Assembly: GCA_946186205.1 (NCBI GenBank)
Contig: CAMHMH010000001.1
Coordinates: 1 to 64,000, forward strand
From: an uncultured Fretibacterium sp.
Lineage (GTDB): Bacteria; Synergistota; Synergistia; Synergistales; Aminobacteriaceae
DNA length: 64,000 nt
Direction: 5' to 3'
Shown: positions 49,639-59,804 of the stretch, in pieces
How positions within the stretch are numbered: the stretch's first letter is position 1
Layout: every line of letters starts with the position of its first letter
Position numbers and translations under genes: made by a program
Notes under the pieces: model-generated
What the model was told of the DNA's origin: nothing
Database searches by the model: none
The model's input: only the letters and a program-made list of their open reading frames with translations

Positions 49639-50180
49639 TGCTTCTTCTTGAATTATTCTGGAGCTTCGTTAAGATCGGCTTTACGAGTTTCGGCGGGCTG
49701 TCAATGATTCCGTTAATATCGGCTGAAATGATTTCTCACGGATGGATGACGGCTCATGAAGTCTCAGACATTGTAGCGATTGCAGAGATGACTCCCGGCC
49801 CGCTCGGTCTGAACTGCGCGACATTTGCGGGGATGAGGGCAGCGGGGATTCTCGGTGCGTTTGTCGCGAACATGGGAGCGTTGAGTCCGACATACACACT
49901 TTGCGCGGTGGCTGCGATATTTTTCGACAAGTTCCGGGACAACAAGAGGCTCGGCGAGATTATGACGGGCGTGCGTCCTGCGTGCGTGGGAATGGTTGCG
50001 GGAGTCGTTGTTGACTTGGTGCTTGTGAATTACGCTGAGGCCGGGAATATTCATCTGCCTTCTGTGATATTGGGAGCTGTAGATTTGATTCTCCTGCTGA
50101 AGTTTCACGTGTCGATCCCTAAAGTGTTAATGCTGAGTGCGATTGCCGGGGTGATAATGTTCGGTGTGATTGGGCTGTGA
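49638..50180 (+). CDS. Chromate transporter ChrA half (short-chain CHR)
   Basis: SFVKIGFTSFGGLSMIPLI ... EMTPGPLGLNCATFAG; ATG overlaps preceding stop. Confidence 0.9.
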   Translation: MLLLELFWSFVKIGFTSFGGLSMIPLISAEMISHGWMTAHEVSDIVAIAEMTPGPLGLNCATFAGMRAAGILGAFVANMGALSPTYTLCAVAAIFFDKFRDNKRLGEIMTGVRPACVGMVAGVVVDLVLVNYAEAGNIHLPSVILGAVDLILLLKFHVSIPKVLMLSAIAGVIMFGVIGL

Positions 50181-50293
50181 TGACTCGCGTGTGATAGATG
50201 GCCGGGCTTCTTTGTGATGAGAAATTGCGCGGGGAGTCCGGCTGAAGCTGTGCGGAAAATCTGAAAGCATGATAAAATCTCCGTGTCAAAATT

Positions 50294-50380
50294 GAACATT
50301 CCTGTAAGGGATTGAAACCGAAAATCACTGCTTTATAATCTTTTACACCATATTACGAACCTTCCTATAAGGGCTGAAGC
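50294..50380 (+). CRISPR. Solitary two-repeat CRISPR-like element (degenerate terminal repeat)
   Basis: gaacattcctgtaagggattgaaac (50294-50318), 38-nt unique sequence, gaaccttcctataagggctgaagc (50357-50380). Only two repeats and no cas genes. Confidence 0.35.
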
Positions 50381-50407
50381 TTCCGAATAAAACCGGGGGC
50401 TTTTTTC
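50373..50407 (+). terminator. Terminator after CRISPR-like element
   Basis: agcttccg-aataaaac-cgggggct-ttttt (G-T pairs included). Confidence 0.55.
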
Positions 50408-50477
50408 ATGCTTTCTCACAGCGTCATTTGCCCGGCTTTTTCCCTAAGTGCTATCATTCGCGGCGAGGTGGTTAAAC

Positions 50478-51590
50478 GTGAACAAAGAAAATTTGCGGAA
50501 AATTATTTCTCTCCGTCATGAACTCCATCAATACCCGGAAATTTCAGGCCATGAGTCACAAACAAAACGCCGATTGATGACATTCATCGAGAACAATACC
50601 CGGCTTGCTGTTGTTGACTGCGGGAAATGGTTTTACGCCTCGCGCTACGTCGAAGGCACAAAGGCAATAGCATTCCGCGCAGATATGGACGCTCTTCCGA
50701 TGGACGAGTCAATCTCACTCCCATATGCCTCGCTCAACCCGGGAGCCTCCCACAAATGCGGCCATGACGGACACAGCGCGGCACTTTGCGGACTCGCACT
50801 TGAGCTTGACGCAATGCCCGTGAAAAGATCCGTCTATCTCATCTTCCAGCACTCAGAGGAAAACGGACGAGGCGCGCGGGAATGTTCAGCAATTTTGCGT
50901 GAAAGAAATATTGCCGGGATTTACGCGTTCCACAACTGGAGCGGTTACCCTGAAGGAAGCATTGTTGTTCGTGAAGGAGTCTGTCAGTACGCTTCAGCAG
51001 GCCTCACGATAAAATTCGAGGGAAAGACTTCACACGCAAGCGAGCCGGAAAAAGGCATCAATCCTTCTCACGCTCTCGCAGAATTAATCATCAAGACAGA
51101 ATCACTTGCGCAAAATCTCTCAGCGCGAAAAGTTTTGTGTACCATCATCAATATCAAGCTCGGTGATAAAAATTTCGGGATCTCTCCTGCAATTGGCGAA
51201 ATATCAATGACACTCAGAGCTGAAAATGACTCAGACATGCGAGCGTTCTGCAATTCGGTTATTGAGTCAGCAGAAATATTAGCGCGTGAAAATTCTCTCA
51301 CAATGACACGGACAATAAGCGATTACTTCACGGACACTGCGAGCGATTCCGAATGCGTCAAGACCGTGAGAGAGTCGGCAAAATCATTAGGGCTTCAGGT
51401 TGTTGACATGGCCGGAGCGTTGAGAGCCTCTGAGGATTTCGGGATTTACACTAAGATGATACCGGGTGCGATATTCTACATTGGCAACGGAGAATCTTAC
51501 CCCGCGATTCACACGGCAGATTATGACTTCAACGATAATATTCTGGGAGTCGCTGTCGATATGTTCGCGGAGATTCTGAGACGGTCATAA
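50478..51590 (+). CDS. M20 family metallopeptidase / amidohydrolase
   Basis: RADMDALPMDE, CGHDGHSAAL, HSEENGRGA, FHNWSGYPEGSI. Confidence 0.9.
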   Translation: MNKENLRKIISLRHELHQYPEISGHESQTKRRLMTFIENNTRLAVVDCGKWFYASRYVEGTKAIAFRADMDALPMDESISLPYASLNPGASHKCGHDGHSAALCGLALELDAMPVKRSVYLIFQHSEENGRGARECSAILRERNIAGIYAFHNWSGYPEGSIVVREGVCQYASAGLTIKFEGKTSHASEPEKGINPSHALAELIIKTESLAQNLSARKVLCTIINIKLGDKNFGISPAIGEISMTLRAENDSDMRAFCNSVIESAEILARENSLTMTRTISDYFTDTASDSECVKTVRESAKSLGLQVVDMAGALRASEDFGIYTKMIPGAIFYIGNGESYPAIHTADYDFNDNILGVAVDMFAEILRRS

Positions 51591-51618
51591 ATATTTTTGC
51601 GTGATAAAATAGCGTTCA

Positions 51619-51947
51619 CGGGCAGTCCAGACGGCCGCCGAGTCATTCGGAGGAAAGTCCGGGCTTCACAGGGCAGGATACCGGGTAACGCCCGGCCGGA
51701 GCAATCCGAGGGAAAGCGCAGCAGAAAATACACAGCCATCAACACGGCAACGGTGAAAAGGCGATGGGTAAAAGCCCGCCAGTCATGGAGCAATTCATGA
51801 GCTTTGCAAGCCCTATCCGAAGCAAGATCTAATAGCGAAGGTTAAAGGTTGCCCGCCTGCTTCAGGGTACGATCGCTTGAGGAGTTCCGCAAGGAATGTC
51901 CCAGATAAATGGCCGTCATATACAGAACCCGGCTTACGGACTGCCCG
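51619..51947 (+). ncRNA. rnpB: RNase P RNA, bacterial type A
   Basis: gaggaaagtccgggcttc, ggtaacgcccgg, agataaatggccgtc...acagaacccggcttac; ends pair perfectly (CGGGCAGTCC/GGACTGCCCG, P1). Confidence 0.95.
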
Positions 51948-51973
51948 CCATTTCACGAAAGGTATATCACACT

Positions 51974-53551
51974 TTGGACGCAAAATTTTATGACTGGCAG
52001 ATTCGCGCGTATCATCACATCAATGACAGCAGCGCAGTGTTATCAGCACCCACAGGAGCAGGGAAGACTCTTGTCGCATACTTATGGGCGGGACTCTTGA
52101 CTCTTGACGGAAAAATCACGGGCAATCCCCAAACAGGACGCATAATTTTCACCGCCCCGATAAAAGCATTGAGCAACGAAAGATATTTAGACCTCCGCAA
52201 AATGGGACTCGATGTCGGACTCGAAACAGGAGACTTCAAGCGCAACGAGGGAGCTAACATCATCTGCTGCACTCAGGAAATCTACACAATGAAATACGCG
52301 CGCAGTCCCAACCAGAAATTAATCATTGATGAGTTTCACTACATATTCACAGACTCAAGCCGCGCAAGAATGTACATTGACGGCATTCGCGAAACAGACC
52401 CAAGCACGAAAATTCTAGTCATGTCGGCAACACTCGGAGGCATTAAGAGCGTTGGACAATATCTCAGCGACATATGCGCCCGCGATTTCGTGATACATCA
52501 GGCACGCAAGAGAGTCACGGAATTAATCTTCACGCCCAACAACCCCGCCGAGCTTCACAGCATTCATGACGCGCTTGTGTTTCTCTTCTCGCAAAGGGGA
52601 GTCGTTGACATAGCCGATCAGATTTCACGCAGAAGACCGCGAATCCCTCCCGAAAATGTGAAACGGCTGAACGAGATCGCAAAAATTTTAGAGGTCAAGA
52701 AAACTATTCCCAGCCTGCTGAAAGGAGTCGGGATATATCACGGGAGCATGCTGCCAAAAGAGAAGCTGCTTGTTGAGTCTGCGTTCCGTGAAAGATTGCT
52801 TGATGTTGTCTGCGGAACTAACGCGCTTGCATTGGGCGTGAATCTTCCGGCGGAGTCTGTGATATTCGCTCAGCTCGTGAACTACTACAACTATTTGCCG
52901 ATAACACACAACGAGTTTATACAGATGGCCGGGCGTGCTGGGCGTAAGGGACTCTTTGACCCGGGCTATGTTACGTGGCTGAAAGATTCGGAGTACGAAT
53001 GCGGACGCTTCAAGACCGGGAAAATTTTCCGTCAGCTCATGGAACAATCACCCGAACACGCCGTTATTCGACTCTCACCTTCATACGGAAGATTATTGCG
53101 CCGTCAAGTCATGATTGAGGACGAAGCAGAATACATAGCTGAATACTCGCTGCCCTCGCTGAAAGTTCATGACGTTCTGCGTGAGCTTAAAGCGGGAATG
53201 CGCAAGATTGAGTTTCTCGCAAAACGTATAGCAAAAGGATCGAGACGCACAAAATTTTTGCAGATACTTGCGGAAATATGGTATGACGAAATGGAGATTG
53301 ACGAGAATTTAGAGATGGCGCGAATGTTCCTAGAAGAAGGGAATCCCAGCGCGGTTATGGCGGCTAAGTTGTTAGTGCAGTACGAGAGGAATTATTTGCA
53401 GGCACTGCTGAAGGTGAAGAGATTCGCGAATCAGCTTCCGGCTTCGAGAAGATTCAGACTTATGGATGAGCTGAACAAGACAGTGAACACGATAGACCCG
53501 ACGATTTACGGCTTTGAGGAGGCACTAACGGAGATTGAGTCGGGAAGGTAG
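51974..53551 (+). CDS. DEAD/DEAH-box (Ski2-like) helicase
   Basis: SAPTGAGKT, DEFH, MSATLGG, QMAGRAGRKG. TTG start at 51974 (aaagg upstream) avoids the rnpB overlap of the 51896 ORF start. Confidence 0.88.
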   Translation: MDAKFYDWQIRAYHHINDSSAVLSAPTGAGKTLVAYLWAGLLTLDGKITGNPQTGRIIFTAPIKALSNERYLDLRKMGLDVGLETGDFKRNEGANIICCTQEIYTMKYARSPNQKLIIDEFHYIFTDSSRARMYIDGIRETDPSTKILVMSATLGGIKSVGQYLSDICARDFVIHQARKRVTELIFTPNNPAELHSIHDALVFLFSQRGVVDIADQISRRRPRIPPENVKRLNEIAKILEVKKTIPSLLKGVGIYHGSMLPKEKLLVESAFRERLLDVVCGTNALALGVNLPAESVIFAQLVNYYNYLPITHNEFIQMAGRAGRKGLFDPGYVTWLKDSEYECGRFKTGKIFRQLMEQSPEHAVIRLSPSYGRLLRRQVMIEDEAEYIAEYSLPSLKVHDVLRELKAGMRKIEFLAKRIAKGSRRTKFLQILAEIWYDEMEIDENLEMARMFLEEGNPSAVMAAKLLVQYERNYLQALLKVKRFANQLPASRRFRLMDELNKTVNTIDPTIYGFEEALTEIESGR

Positions 53552-53574
53552 CGAGAGAGTAACAGAGTAAGAGA

Positions 53575-53602
53575 AGAGTCCCCTATAGGCGCAGGGGACT
53601 CT
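53575..53602 (-). terminator. Pilin cassette 3 terminator with ATAGGCG loop
   Basis: agagtcccctataggcgcaggggactct. Confidence 0.7.
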
Positions 53603-53650
53603 AAATTTATTGTGTTGTTTGATTATAGGTTTGGCATTTGTTGTGATGGA

Positions 53651-54220
53651 TTAGCGTACCTTCAGAGCGATATAGGCTGTAGCTCCGGCATCTTCTGTAT
53701 TATCATAGTCAGCCGTAAATCCGCAGTCGTCTGCCGCTTGAGCTGGTGCTGTCGTTGTGCCATAAAGCCCCGCTTCTGTTGCTTTATCTTTTAGTTTTCC
53801 TCTGACTGCTGTACTGTCATCTGTATCCATCGTATAGACAACATACCAGTGCTTGGCACTCGCTATTAAGCTGTACTTTGTGCCTAAACTCGCTTTGCCG
53901 AGATACTTTGAAGCCAGGAGTCCATTAGGCGTTTTTTTGTCATCATCACTTCTATTGTCGTCTCCCGTAGTAGGGGCAGCAACGATTGTAGTTGTTGTAT
54001 CGTTCAATGCAAATGCCCCCAGAGAAGCAGCTTTAGGTTCATTCATATACATGTCAAATGCTGCTGCCTTCATTGTCTGCAAGTTGTTCAGAATTGCACT
54101 CGCTGATGAAGCGTCAATTGACTCGGAACTTGATATTGCCATCATTGCCGATAGTGATGCCATAATCGCGATGACTATTAACAGCTCAACCAATGTGAAT
54201 CCCTTGCGCGTATTTCTCAT
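53651..54220 (-). CDS. Type IV pilin / pseudopilin-like protein (cassette 3)
   Basis: MRNTRKGFTLVELLIVIAIMASLSAMMAISSSE. Confidence 0.92.
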   Translation of the reverse strand: MRNTRKGFTLVELLIVIAIMASLSAMMAISSSESIDASSASAILNNLQTMKAAAFDMYMNEPKAASLGAFALNDTTTTIVAAPTTGDDNRSDDDKKTPNGLLASKYLGKASLGTKYSLIASAKHWYVVYTMDTDDSTAVRGKLKDKATEAGLYGTTTAPAQAADDCGFTADYDNTEDAGATAYIALKVR

Positions 54221-54372
54221 GATTTTTTCCTCCTTCTGATTTGTTACCCTTCTTGCTGAATCCTTGTTGCTTCCGTGTTTCTACCGTTTGCGCTCCTACA
54301 ACCAAACCACGCAATGAAAATTTTTTGCACACAACTATTTAACGCTCGCCCCTCCATGTGATATAATTCACA

Positions 54373-54442
54373 GTAGGACAAGTGTTTATTATGTGCATTT
54401 CAAGTCGACAATGAAATTATAACATAAAACCTTGTCTTTTTC
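54373..54442 (+). ncRNA. Candidate small RNA opposite pilin 3 leader
   Basis: TGATATAAT 54359-54367; GACAAG (54377-54382)/CTTGTC (54431-54436) then U-tract. Confidence 0.4.
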
Positions 54443-54556
54443 TTTATGCTTTCATAAATTTTTCATTCGCTTCACAAAAATATTTCACGTTCCCCGCTGT
54501 TGTATAATTCCCTCATTATTCACACATAATTTATTATCGGAGGTACTCAATCTTTC

Positions 54557-57049
54557 ATGCCGTATAATTTTGCCGACATCGAATCAAAATGGCAGGAACG
54601 CTGGAATGAGTCTCACTGCTTCGAGTCACACACAGACACTTCACGCGAAAAATTTTTCTGCCTCGAAATGTTCCCTTACCCTTCAGGCGCGCTTCACATG
54701 GGACATATCCGCAACTACTCAATAGGCGACGTGTTAGCCCGCTTCCACCGCAAGAACGGAAAAAACGTACTCTACACAATCGGCTTCGACTCTTTCGGAA
54801 TGCCCGCAGAAAACGCCGCAATCAAATACAAAACTAAGCCGCACGATTGGACGCTCTCAAATATCGCCTACATGACTCAGCAGCTTAAACGCATGGGCTA
54901 TAGTTACGACTGGAGGCGCGAAGCTATTACCTGCCTTCCAGATTATTACAGGTGGAATCAATGGATATTCCTTCAGATGTACAAGCGCGGAATCGTTTAC
55001 CAGAAAGAAGCCCCGGTGAACTGGTGCGAGACTTGCGGGACTGTCCTCGCGAATGAGCAGGTTGTTGACGGAGGCTGCTGGCGGTGCGGTAATCCCGTCC
55101 ACAAAAAGAACCTCAAGCAGTGGTTCATAAAGATTACGGACTACGCGCAAGAGTTATTAGATGACATTGACAAAGAACTTGCAGAAGGATGGCCAAGACG
55201 AGTCCGAATCATGCAAACGAATTGGATCGGACGCTCTGAGGGCGCGAGACTCTCATTCAAGATTCCTGAGCTTGATTATGAGCTTGAAGCATTCACAACG
55301 AGGTTTGATACGATTTACGGCGTTACGTTCATCGCATTAGCTCCCGAACATGAATTAGTACGCAAAATGATGGCCGCTATGACTCCTGACGAGGCGCAAA
55401 AACTTCAAGACTTCGTAAAGCTCACGGCCTCACAGTCATCAATAGAACGTTCAGACGCGGGCGCGGAAAAACTCGGCTTCAAGACTCCTTTTTACGGCAT
55501 TAACCCCGTCAACGGCAAAAAGATTCCCATCTGGGTCGCAAACTATATACTCATTGATTACGGAACAGGCGCGATTATGGGAGTCCCCGCTCACGATCAG
55601 AGGGACTTTGATTTTTGCAGGAAGTACGACATACCTATAATCCCCGTCATTAATCCTGCTGACGGTACGAAACTTGACGGCGCGACAATGGCACATGCTT
55701 TTGAGGAGGACGGAATCGCGTGCAACTCCGGGAAATTTGACGGCATGAAAACCGCTGACGCAATCCCGGCCATGATTGAATGGGGAGAGTCTGAGGGAAT
55801 CTGCAAACGTGAGGTAAACTTCAAGCTGCGCGACTGGTTAATCTCCCGCCAAAGATATTGGGGGACTCCGATTCCTTTCGTTTACTGCGAGAAATGCGGA
55901 GTCGTTCCCGTCCCTGAAGATCAATTGCCCGTGAGACTCCCTGAAGATGTAGAAGTGAAAGATGTCGGGCGTTCACCGTTGCTTGACCTTCCCGACTTCC
56001 TCAACACTACATGCCCTCATTGCGGAGGCCCTGCACGGCGCGAGGCTGATACGATGGATACGTTCTTCTGCTCCTCGTGGTACTTTGACCGCTACTGTTC
56101 GCCCGGCTGCGATGATGCTCCGTTCAAGAAGGCTGATGTTGATTACTGGATGCCGGTTGACCAGTACATAGGCGGAATCGAACACGCATGTTTACACCTG
56201 ATATACGCGAGGTTCTTTGCGAAATTCTTATCCGATTTGGGACTCACTGAAGCAAGAGAGCCGTTCATGAATCTTTTGACTCAAGGAATGGTCATCAAGG
56301 ACGGCGCGAAAATGTCAAAGTCCCTCGGAAACACCGTAGACCCTACAGAGATGGTGAAGAAATACGGAGCTGATACGATTCGTTTGTTCATACTCTTTGC
56401 TGCACCGCCCAATAATGATTTGGAGTGGTCAGACAGAAACGTTGAAGGCGCGCACAGATTCTTGAACCGTGTATGGCGTTACGTAGAGGACAACGCAGAA
56501 AATCTCAGGAAGTCAGGCAACATTATTCCCATGTCAGAAATCAAAGCTCCGGGACTCCGGGACTTGAAGCGCAAAATTCACACAACAATAAAGAGCGTTA
56601 CGGATGATATTTCAGCGGAGAAACAGTTCAACACGGCCATTGCCAGACTAATGGAGCTTACGAACGCTATATACTCTGTCAATGATGATTCGCCAGTCGC
56701 ATGGGACATCAAGCGCGAGGCTGTCGACTCACTGCTCAATTGTCTGTCGCCCTTCTGCCCTCATATCACAGAAGAGTTATGGCAGATGTTAGGACATGAA
56801 AATATGCTGTGCTCTGAGACATGGCCGGAAGCTGACGAGTCCGCAATGGTTCAGGACTCTGTTACGGTTGTCGTTCAGATTAACGGGAAAATGCGCGGGA
56901 AGTTCGAGCGTCCTGCGGGAATGAGCAAGGATGATTTGTCGAAGAGCATACTTGCGGAGGAGTTCATCACCGGGAAAATCGCCGGAAAAGAAATCGTGAA
57001 GGTTATCGCAGTCCCGGACAAACTCGTTAATATCGTTGTGAAAGGTTGA
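54557..57049 (+). CDS. leuS: Leucyl-tRNA synthetase
   Basis: [32 protein letters not shown]. Confidence 0.97.
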   Translation: MPYNFADIESKWQERWNESHCFESHTDTSREKFFCLEMFPYPSGALHMGHIRNYSIGDVLARFHRKNGKNVLYTIGFDSFGMPAENAAIKYKTKPHDWTLSNIAYMTQQLKRMGYSYDWRREAITCLPDYYRWNQWIFLQMYKRGIVYQKEAPVNWCETCGTVLANEQVVDGGCWRCGNPVHKKNLKQWFIKITDYAQELLDDIDKELAEGWPRRVRIMQTNWIGRSEGARLSFKIPELDYELEAFTTRFDTIYGVTFIALAPEHELVRKMMAAMTPDEAQKLQDFVKLTASQSSIERSDAGAEKLGFKTPFYGINPVNGKKIPIWVANYILIDYGTGAIMGVPAHDQRDFDFCRKYDIPIIPVINPADGTKLDGATMAHAFEEDGIACNSGKFDGMKTADAIPAMIEWGESEGICKREVNFKLRDWLISRQRYWGTPIPFVYCEKCGVVPVPEDQLPVRLPEDVEVKDVGRSPLLDLPDFLNTTCPHCGGPARREADTMDTFFCSSWYFDRYCSPGCDDAPFKKADVDYWMPVDQYIGGIEHACLHLIYARFFAKFLSDLGLTEAREPFMNLLTQGMVIKDGAKMSKSLGNTVDPTEMVKKYGADTIRLFILFAAPPNNDLEWSDRNVEGAHRFLNRVWRYVEDNAENLRKSGNIIPMSEIKAPGLRDLKRKIHTTIKSVTDDISAEKQFNTAIARLMELTNAIYSVNDDSPVAWDIKREAVDSLLNCLSPFCPHITEELWQMLGHENMLCSETWPEADESAMVQDSVTVVVQINGKMRGKFERPAGMSKDDLSKSILAEEFITGKIAGKEIVKVIAVPDKLVNIVVKG

Positions 57050-57096
57050 TGATTAAGTCTCCTGCTCTTAACCGGGCGGGAGATTTTTTTGTGCAA

Positions 57097-57105
57097 TGCT
57101 ATAAT
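57097..57105 (+). promoter_or_regulatory. Extended -10 TGCTATAAT upstream of the fourth pilin gene
   Basis: Same motif as on pilin strand of cassettes 1 and 2. Confidence 0.5.
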
Positions 57106-57152
57106 TCACTGTACAAATTATCCATTCAAAAATTTATAAGGGGGGCTTCTCC

Positions 57153-57779
57153 GTGTTACGCACCGTAAAGAAAAAAGGCTTTACGCTCATTGAGCTGTTA
57201 ATCGTAATTGTTGTGATTGGAGTCCTCGCGGCCATGTTAATGATGGCATCTTCCGAAATGGAATCGACAGCAAAAGCCGCTAAGATTATCAATGACTTGC
57301 GTGTGCTTCGTACTGCATTTCAGCACTGGTATTTTGACAACTCGGGGAATATACAGGAAGCGGCTTCTAATGCCTCGGACAAAGGTTATCATCTCGTGAT
57401 AGACGGAAAAGAGATAAGATTTCATGAGGCACTGAAATCAGATAATTACGGCGTGAAGCGTTATCTCGACAACTCTCACTTTAACCTCAATAACGGCAAA
57501 TCAGATGACTGGCAGAACATGTACGCGACAGTAGGGGGGTACTCAGTGTATTTGGGTTTCACTAATACAGTAGGCTATGTTGTGTACAGGATTTCGGACA
57601 AAAGCGACAATAGCGACTATTCGCGGCTAAGAGACAAGCTCAAGAGCAGGGCAAAGTCAGCAGGACTTGTTTACTACAATTACAACAGCGGCAAGCAGGA
57701 AGAATCAGCATACAACAGGGAAAACTTTGTGTGCATGAGAGCTTTTATTTTGGACGACAAAAACCTGAAAACTAAGTAA
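57153..57779 (+). CDS. Type IV pilin / pseudopilin-like protein
   Basis: KKKGFTLIELLIVIVVIGVLAAMLMMASSEMEST. Confidence 0.92.
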   Translation: MLRTVKKKGFTLIELLIVIVVIGVLAAMLMMASSEMESTAKAAKIINDLRVLRTAFQHWYFDNSGNIQEAASNASDKGYHLVIDGKEIRFHEALKSDNYGVKRYLDNSHFNLNNGKSDDWQNMYATVGGYSVYLGFTNTVGYVVYRISDKSDNSDYSRLRDKLKSRAKSAGLVYYNYNSGKQEESAYNRENFVCMRAFILDDKNLKTK

Positions 57780-57797
57780 GCAGACACGCATAGCATT

Positions 57798-58727
57798 ATG
57801 CCTCACTTGATCGCAATCGAATATTCAGAAGCCCAAAGAAGGCAGCTAAAATCAGAAATTGACCGACTCAGCAAAGCGGGTTACCCGTTGTCGGCCAAAT
57901 ATGACGCTGAGACTTTCGGGACTTGGGAGAAACTTTTTGAGAACGCAATAGCTCCCGGGCTTTTTGCTGAACGTGAAGTTATTGTTGTCGAGAACGCAGA
58001 AATTTTTGACTCATTCCCCGAAAAATTATCAGAGCTCATTGAAGATGACAAAGCAGACATAGTGATAATACTCGTCTTCAATTCAGACACAAAGAATCTT
58101 AAGCCCATCGCAAAGTCAATCACTCTCATCAAACCTGAAGCGCAAATTCCCCCGTGGAAGCGTCAGGCCTGGCTCGTGTCTCTCGCAAAGGAGCAGGGAT
58201 TCCGAATCTCTTATGACGCGGCGAATCTTCTCGCAGAAAGCATAGAGTCTCAAGAGGAACTGCGCGGTGAGATTCTCAAGCTCGGAATCTTTGCTGACGG
58301 ACGCGAAATCACACTTGAAGACGCGGAAAATTTGTCGTTCGATGAGGGAGGCCGGGCAATGTTAATGTTTCTTGACGGAGTTTGCGCAAACAAGCCGAAT
58401 GATGTCGCAAAAGCATTGACTCACCTCCGCGATGATGTCATGCTCCCGATTCTCACAGCGATAACAAACAGGCTCAGACCCGCGTTAATCATCTCATTGT
58501 TTCAGGGGAAATATACTGACGGAGCGTTAAAGGCAGCAGGCTTTGACCCGGCGAAAAAGAATTACGCGATCAACAAGGCAAAATCCGCGCTGAAATTCTA
58601 CGGTGCTGAACGGATAAAAATATTCATGGCCGAGTCCGCAAGGCTTTCTTTTCTTGAGAAGACATCACGCGCTGAAGGCTGGCAGGGATTCGAGTCGGCA
58701 ATATGGAGTCTCATGGCAAAAGTTTAG
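57798..58727 (+). CDS. holA: DNA polymerase III subunit delta
   Basis: HolA-like full-length organisation. Confidence 0.8.
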   Translation: MPHLIAIEYSEAQRRQLKSEIDRLSKAGYPLSAKYDAETFGTWEKLFENAIAPGLFAEREVIVVENAEIFDSFPEKLSELIEDDKADIVIILVFNSDTKNLKPIAKSITLIKPEAQIPPWKRQAWLVSLAKEQGFRISYDAANLLAESIESQEELRGEILKLGIFADGREITLEDAENLSFDEGGRAMLMFLDGVCANKPNDVAKALTHLRDDVMLPILTAITNRLRPALIISLFQGKYTDGALKAAGFDPAKKNYAINKAKSALKFYGAERIKIFMAESARLSFLEKTSRAEGWQGFESAIWSLMAKV

Positions 58728-58742
58728 ACAGGAGGAGTCATC

Positions 58743-59756
58743 ATGAAGAAGTTATGTGCTGTAATAATTGCTCTGATTCTGTTCGCGCCTAATATCGGAG
58801 AATGCGCCGGAATCCTTAACACGCTAAAATCAGGGGACATCATCGGGATTATTGCCCCCGGCACTTACGCTGAAAGTTCAGACCTTTACAGGGGAATTGA
58901 GGTTCTGCGTTCTCACGGTTACCGCGTTAAAGCTGCTCCGTCATCAACAGCAATGTATGAGCATTTCGCCGGGACTGACAGAAGACGCGCTGAGGACATC
59001 AATAACATGTTCCGTGATGATTCTGTGAAGGCTATACTCTGCTTGAAGGGCGGCTACGGTTCAGCGAGGACTCTCGGCATGCTCGACTACAAGATGATAG
59101 CGAAGCACCCGAAACCCTTTATCGGCTTCAGCGACGTAACAGCACTTCATATCGCGCTTGCAAAGAAAGCAAACATACCGACAATTCACGGAGCTATGCT
59201 TGTCTCGTTCACGACTGAAAGATTCATATCTGACTACACAACGCAGAATTTCTTTTCAGGACTCACTAATCCGAATCCAATCGGTGAAATACCAATGCCC
59301 GAAGGATATAAACTTGAGACCGTAACACCCGGCCATGCTGAAGGCGTAATCATAGGCGGCAATCTCACTGTACTAACATCGCTTGTCGGGACTCCGTATG
59401 AGCTTGACGGGAAGGGCGCAATCTTGTTCCTTGAGGAAGTCGGCGAATTGCCTTACAGGATTGACAGAATGCTTAATCAGCTTTACCAGAACGGATTGTT
59501 GCGGAGGGTAAGCGGTATTATTCTCGGCGAGTTTACGAACTGTGAAGATGATGACGCTGACGGAGTAAATGATTTCACGCTTGATGACGTGCTGAAGCAT
59601 TACGCAAGAATCTCACGAAAGCCCGTAATTAAAGGAGTACCCGCCGGGCATGGAAAGTATAATATGTTTCTTCCTTTCGGGGTGCATGCTGTTATGAATG
59701 CGAATGATGACGGGGCAGCAAGTTTAGTGATTGACAGTTCACCGTTCATGAAGTAA
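58743..59756 (+). CDS. ldcA: LD-carboxypeptidase (S66 family)
   Basis: GDIIGIIAPGTYAESSDLYRGIEVL, LCLKGGYGSARTL, GFSDVTALH; signal peptide. Confidence 0.92.
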   Translation: MKKLCAVIIALILFAPNIGECAGILNTLKSGDIIGIIAPGTYAESSDLYRGIEVLRSHGYRVKAAPSSTAMYEHFAGTDRRRAEDINNMFRDDSVKAILCLKGGYGSARTLGMLDYKMIAKHPKPFIGFSDVTALHIALAKKANIPTIHGAMLVSFTTERFISDYTTQNFFSGLTNPNPIGEIPMPEGYKLETVTPGHAEGVIIGGNLTVLTSLVGTPYELDGKGAILFLEEVGELPYRIDRMLNQLYQNGLLRRVSGIILGEFTNCEDDDADGVNDFTLDDVLKHYARISRKPVIKGVPAGHGKYNMFLPFGVHAVMNANDDGAASLVIDSSPFMK

Positions 59757-59804
59757 TGAATCAGGGTATAATATGCGTATCCAGTTTTACGGAGGTGAAT
59801 CACA

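Noticed and set aside
51896-51974. Helicase start at 51896
   Set aside because: It lies inside rnpB, including the 3' side of P1; TTG at 51974 is preferred.
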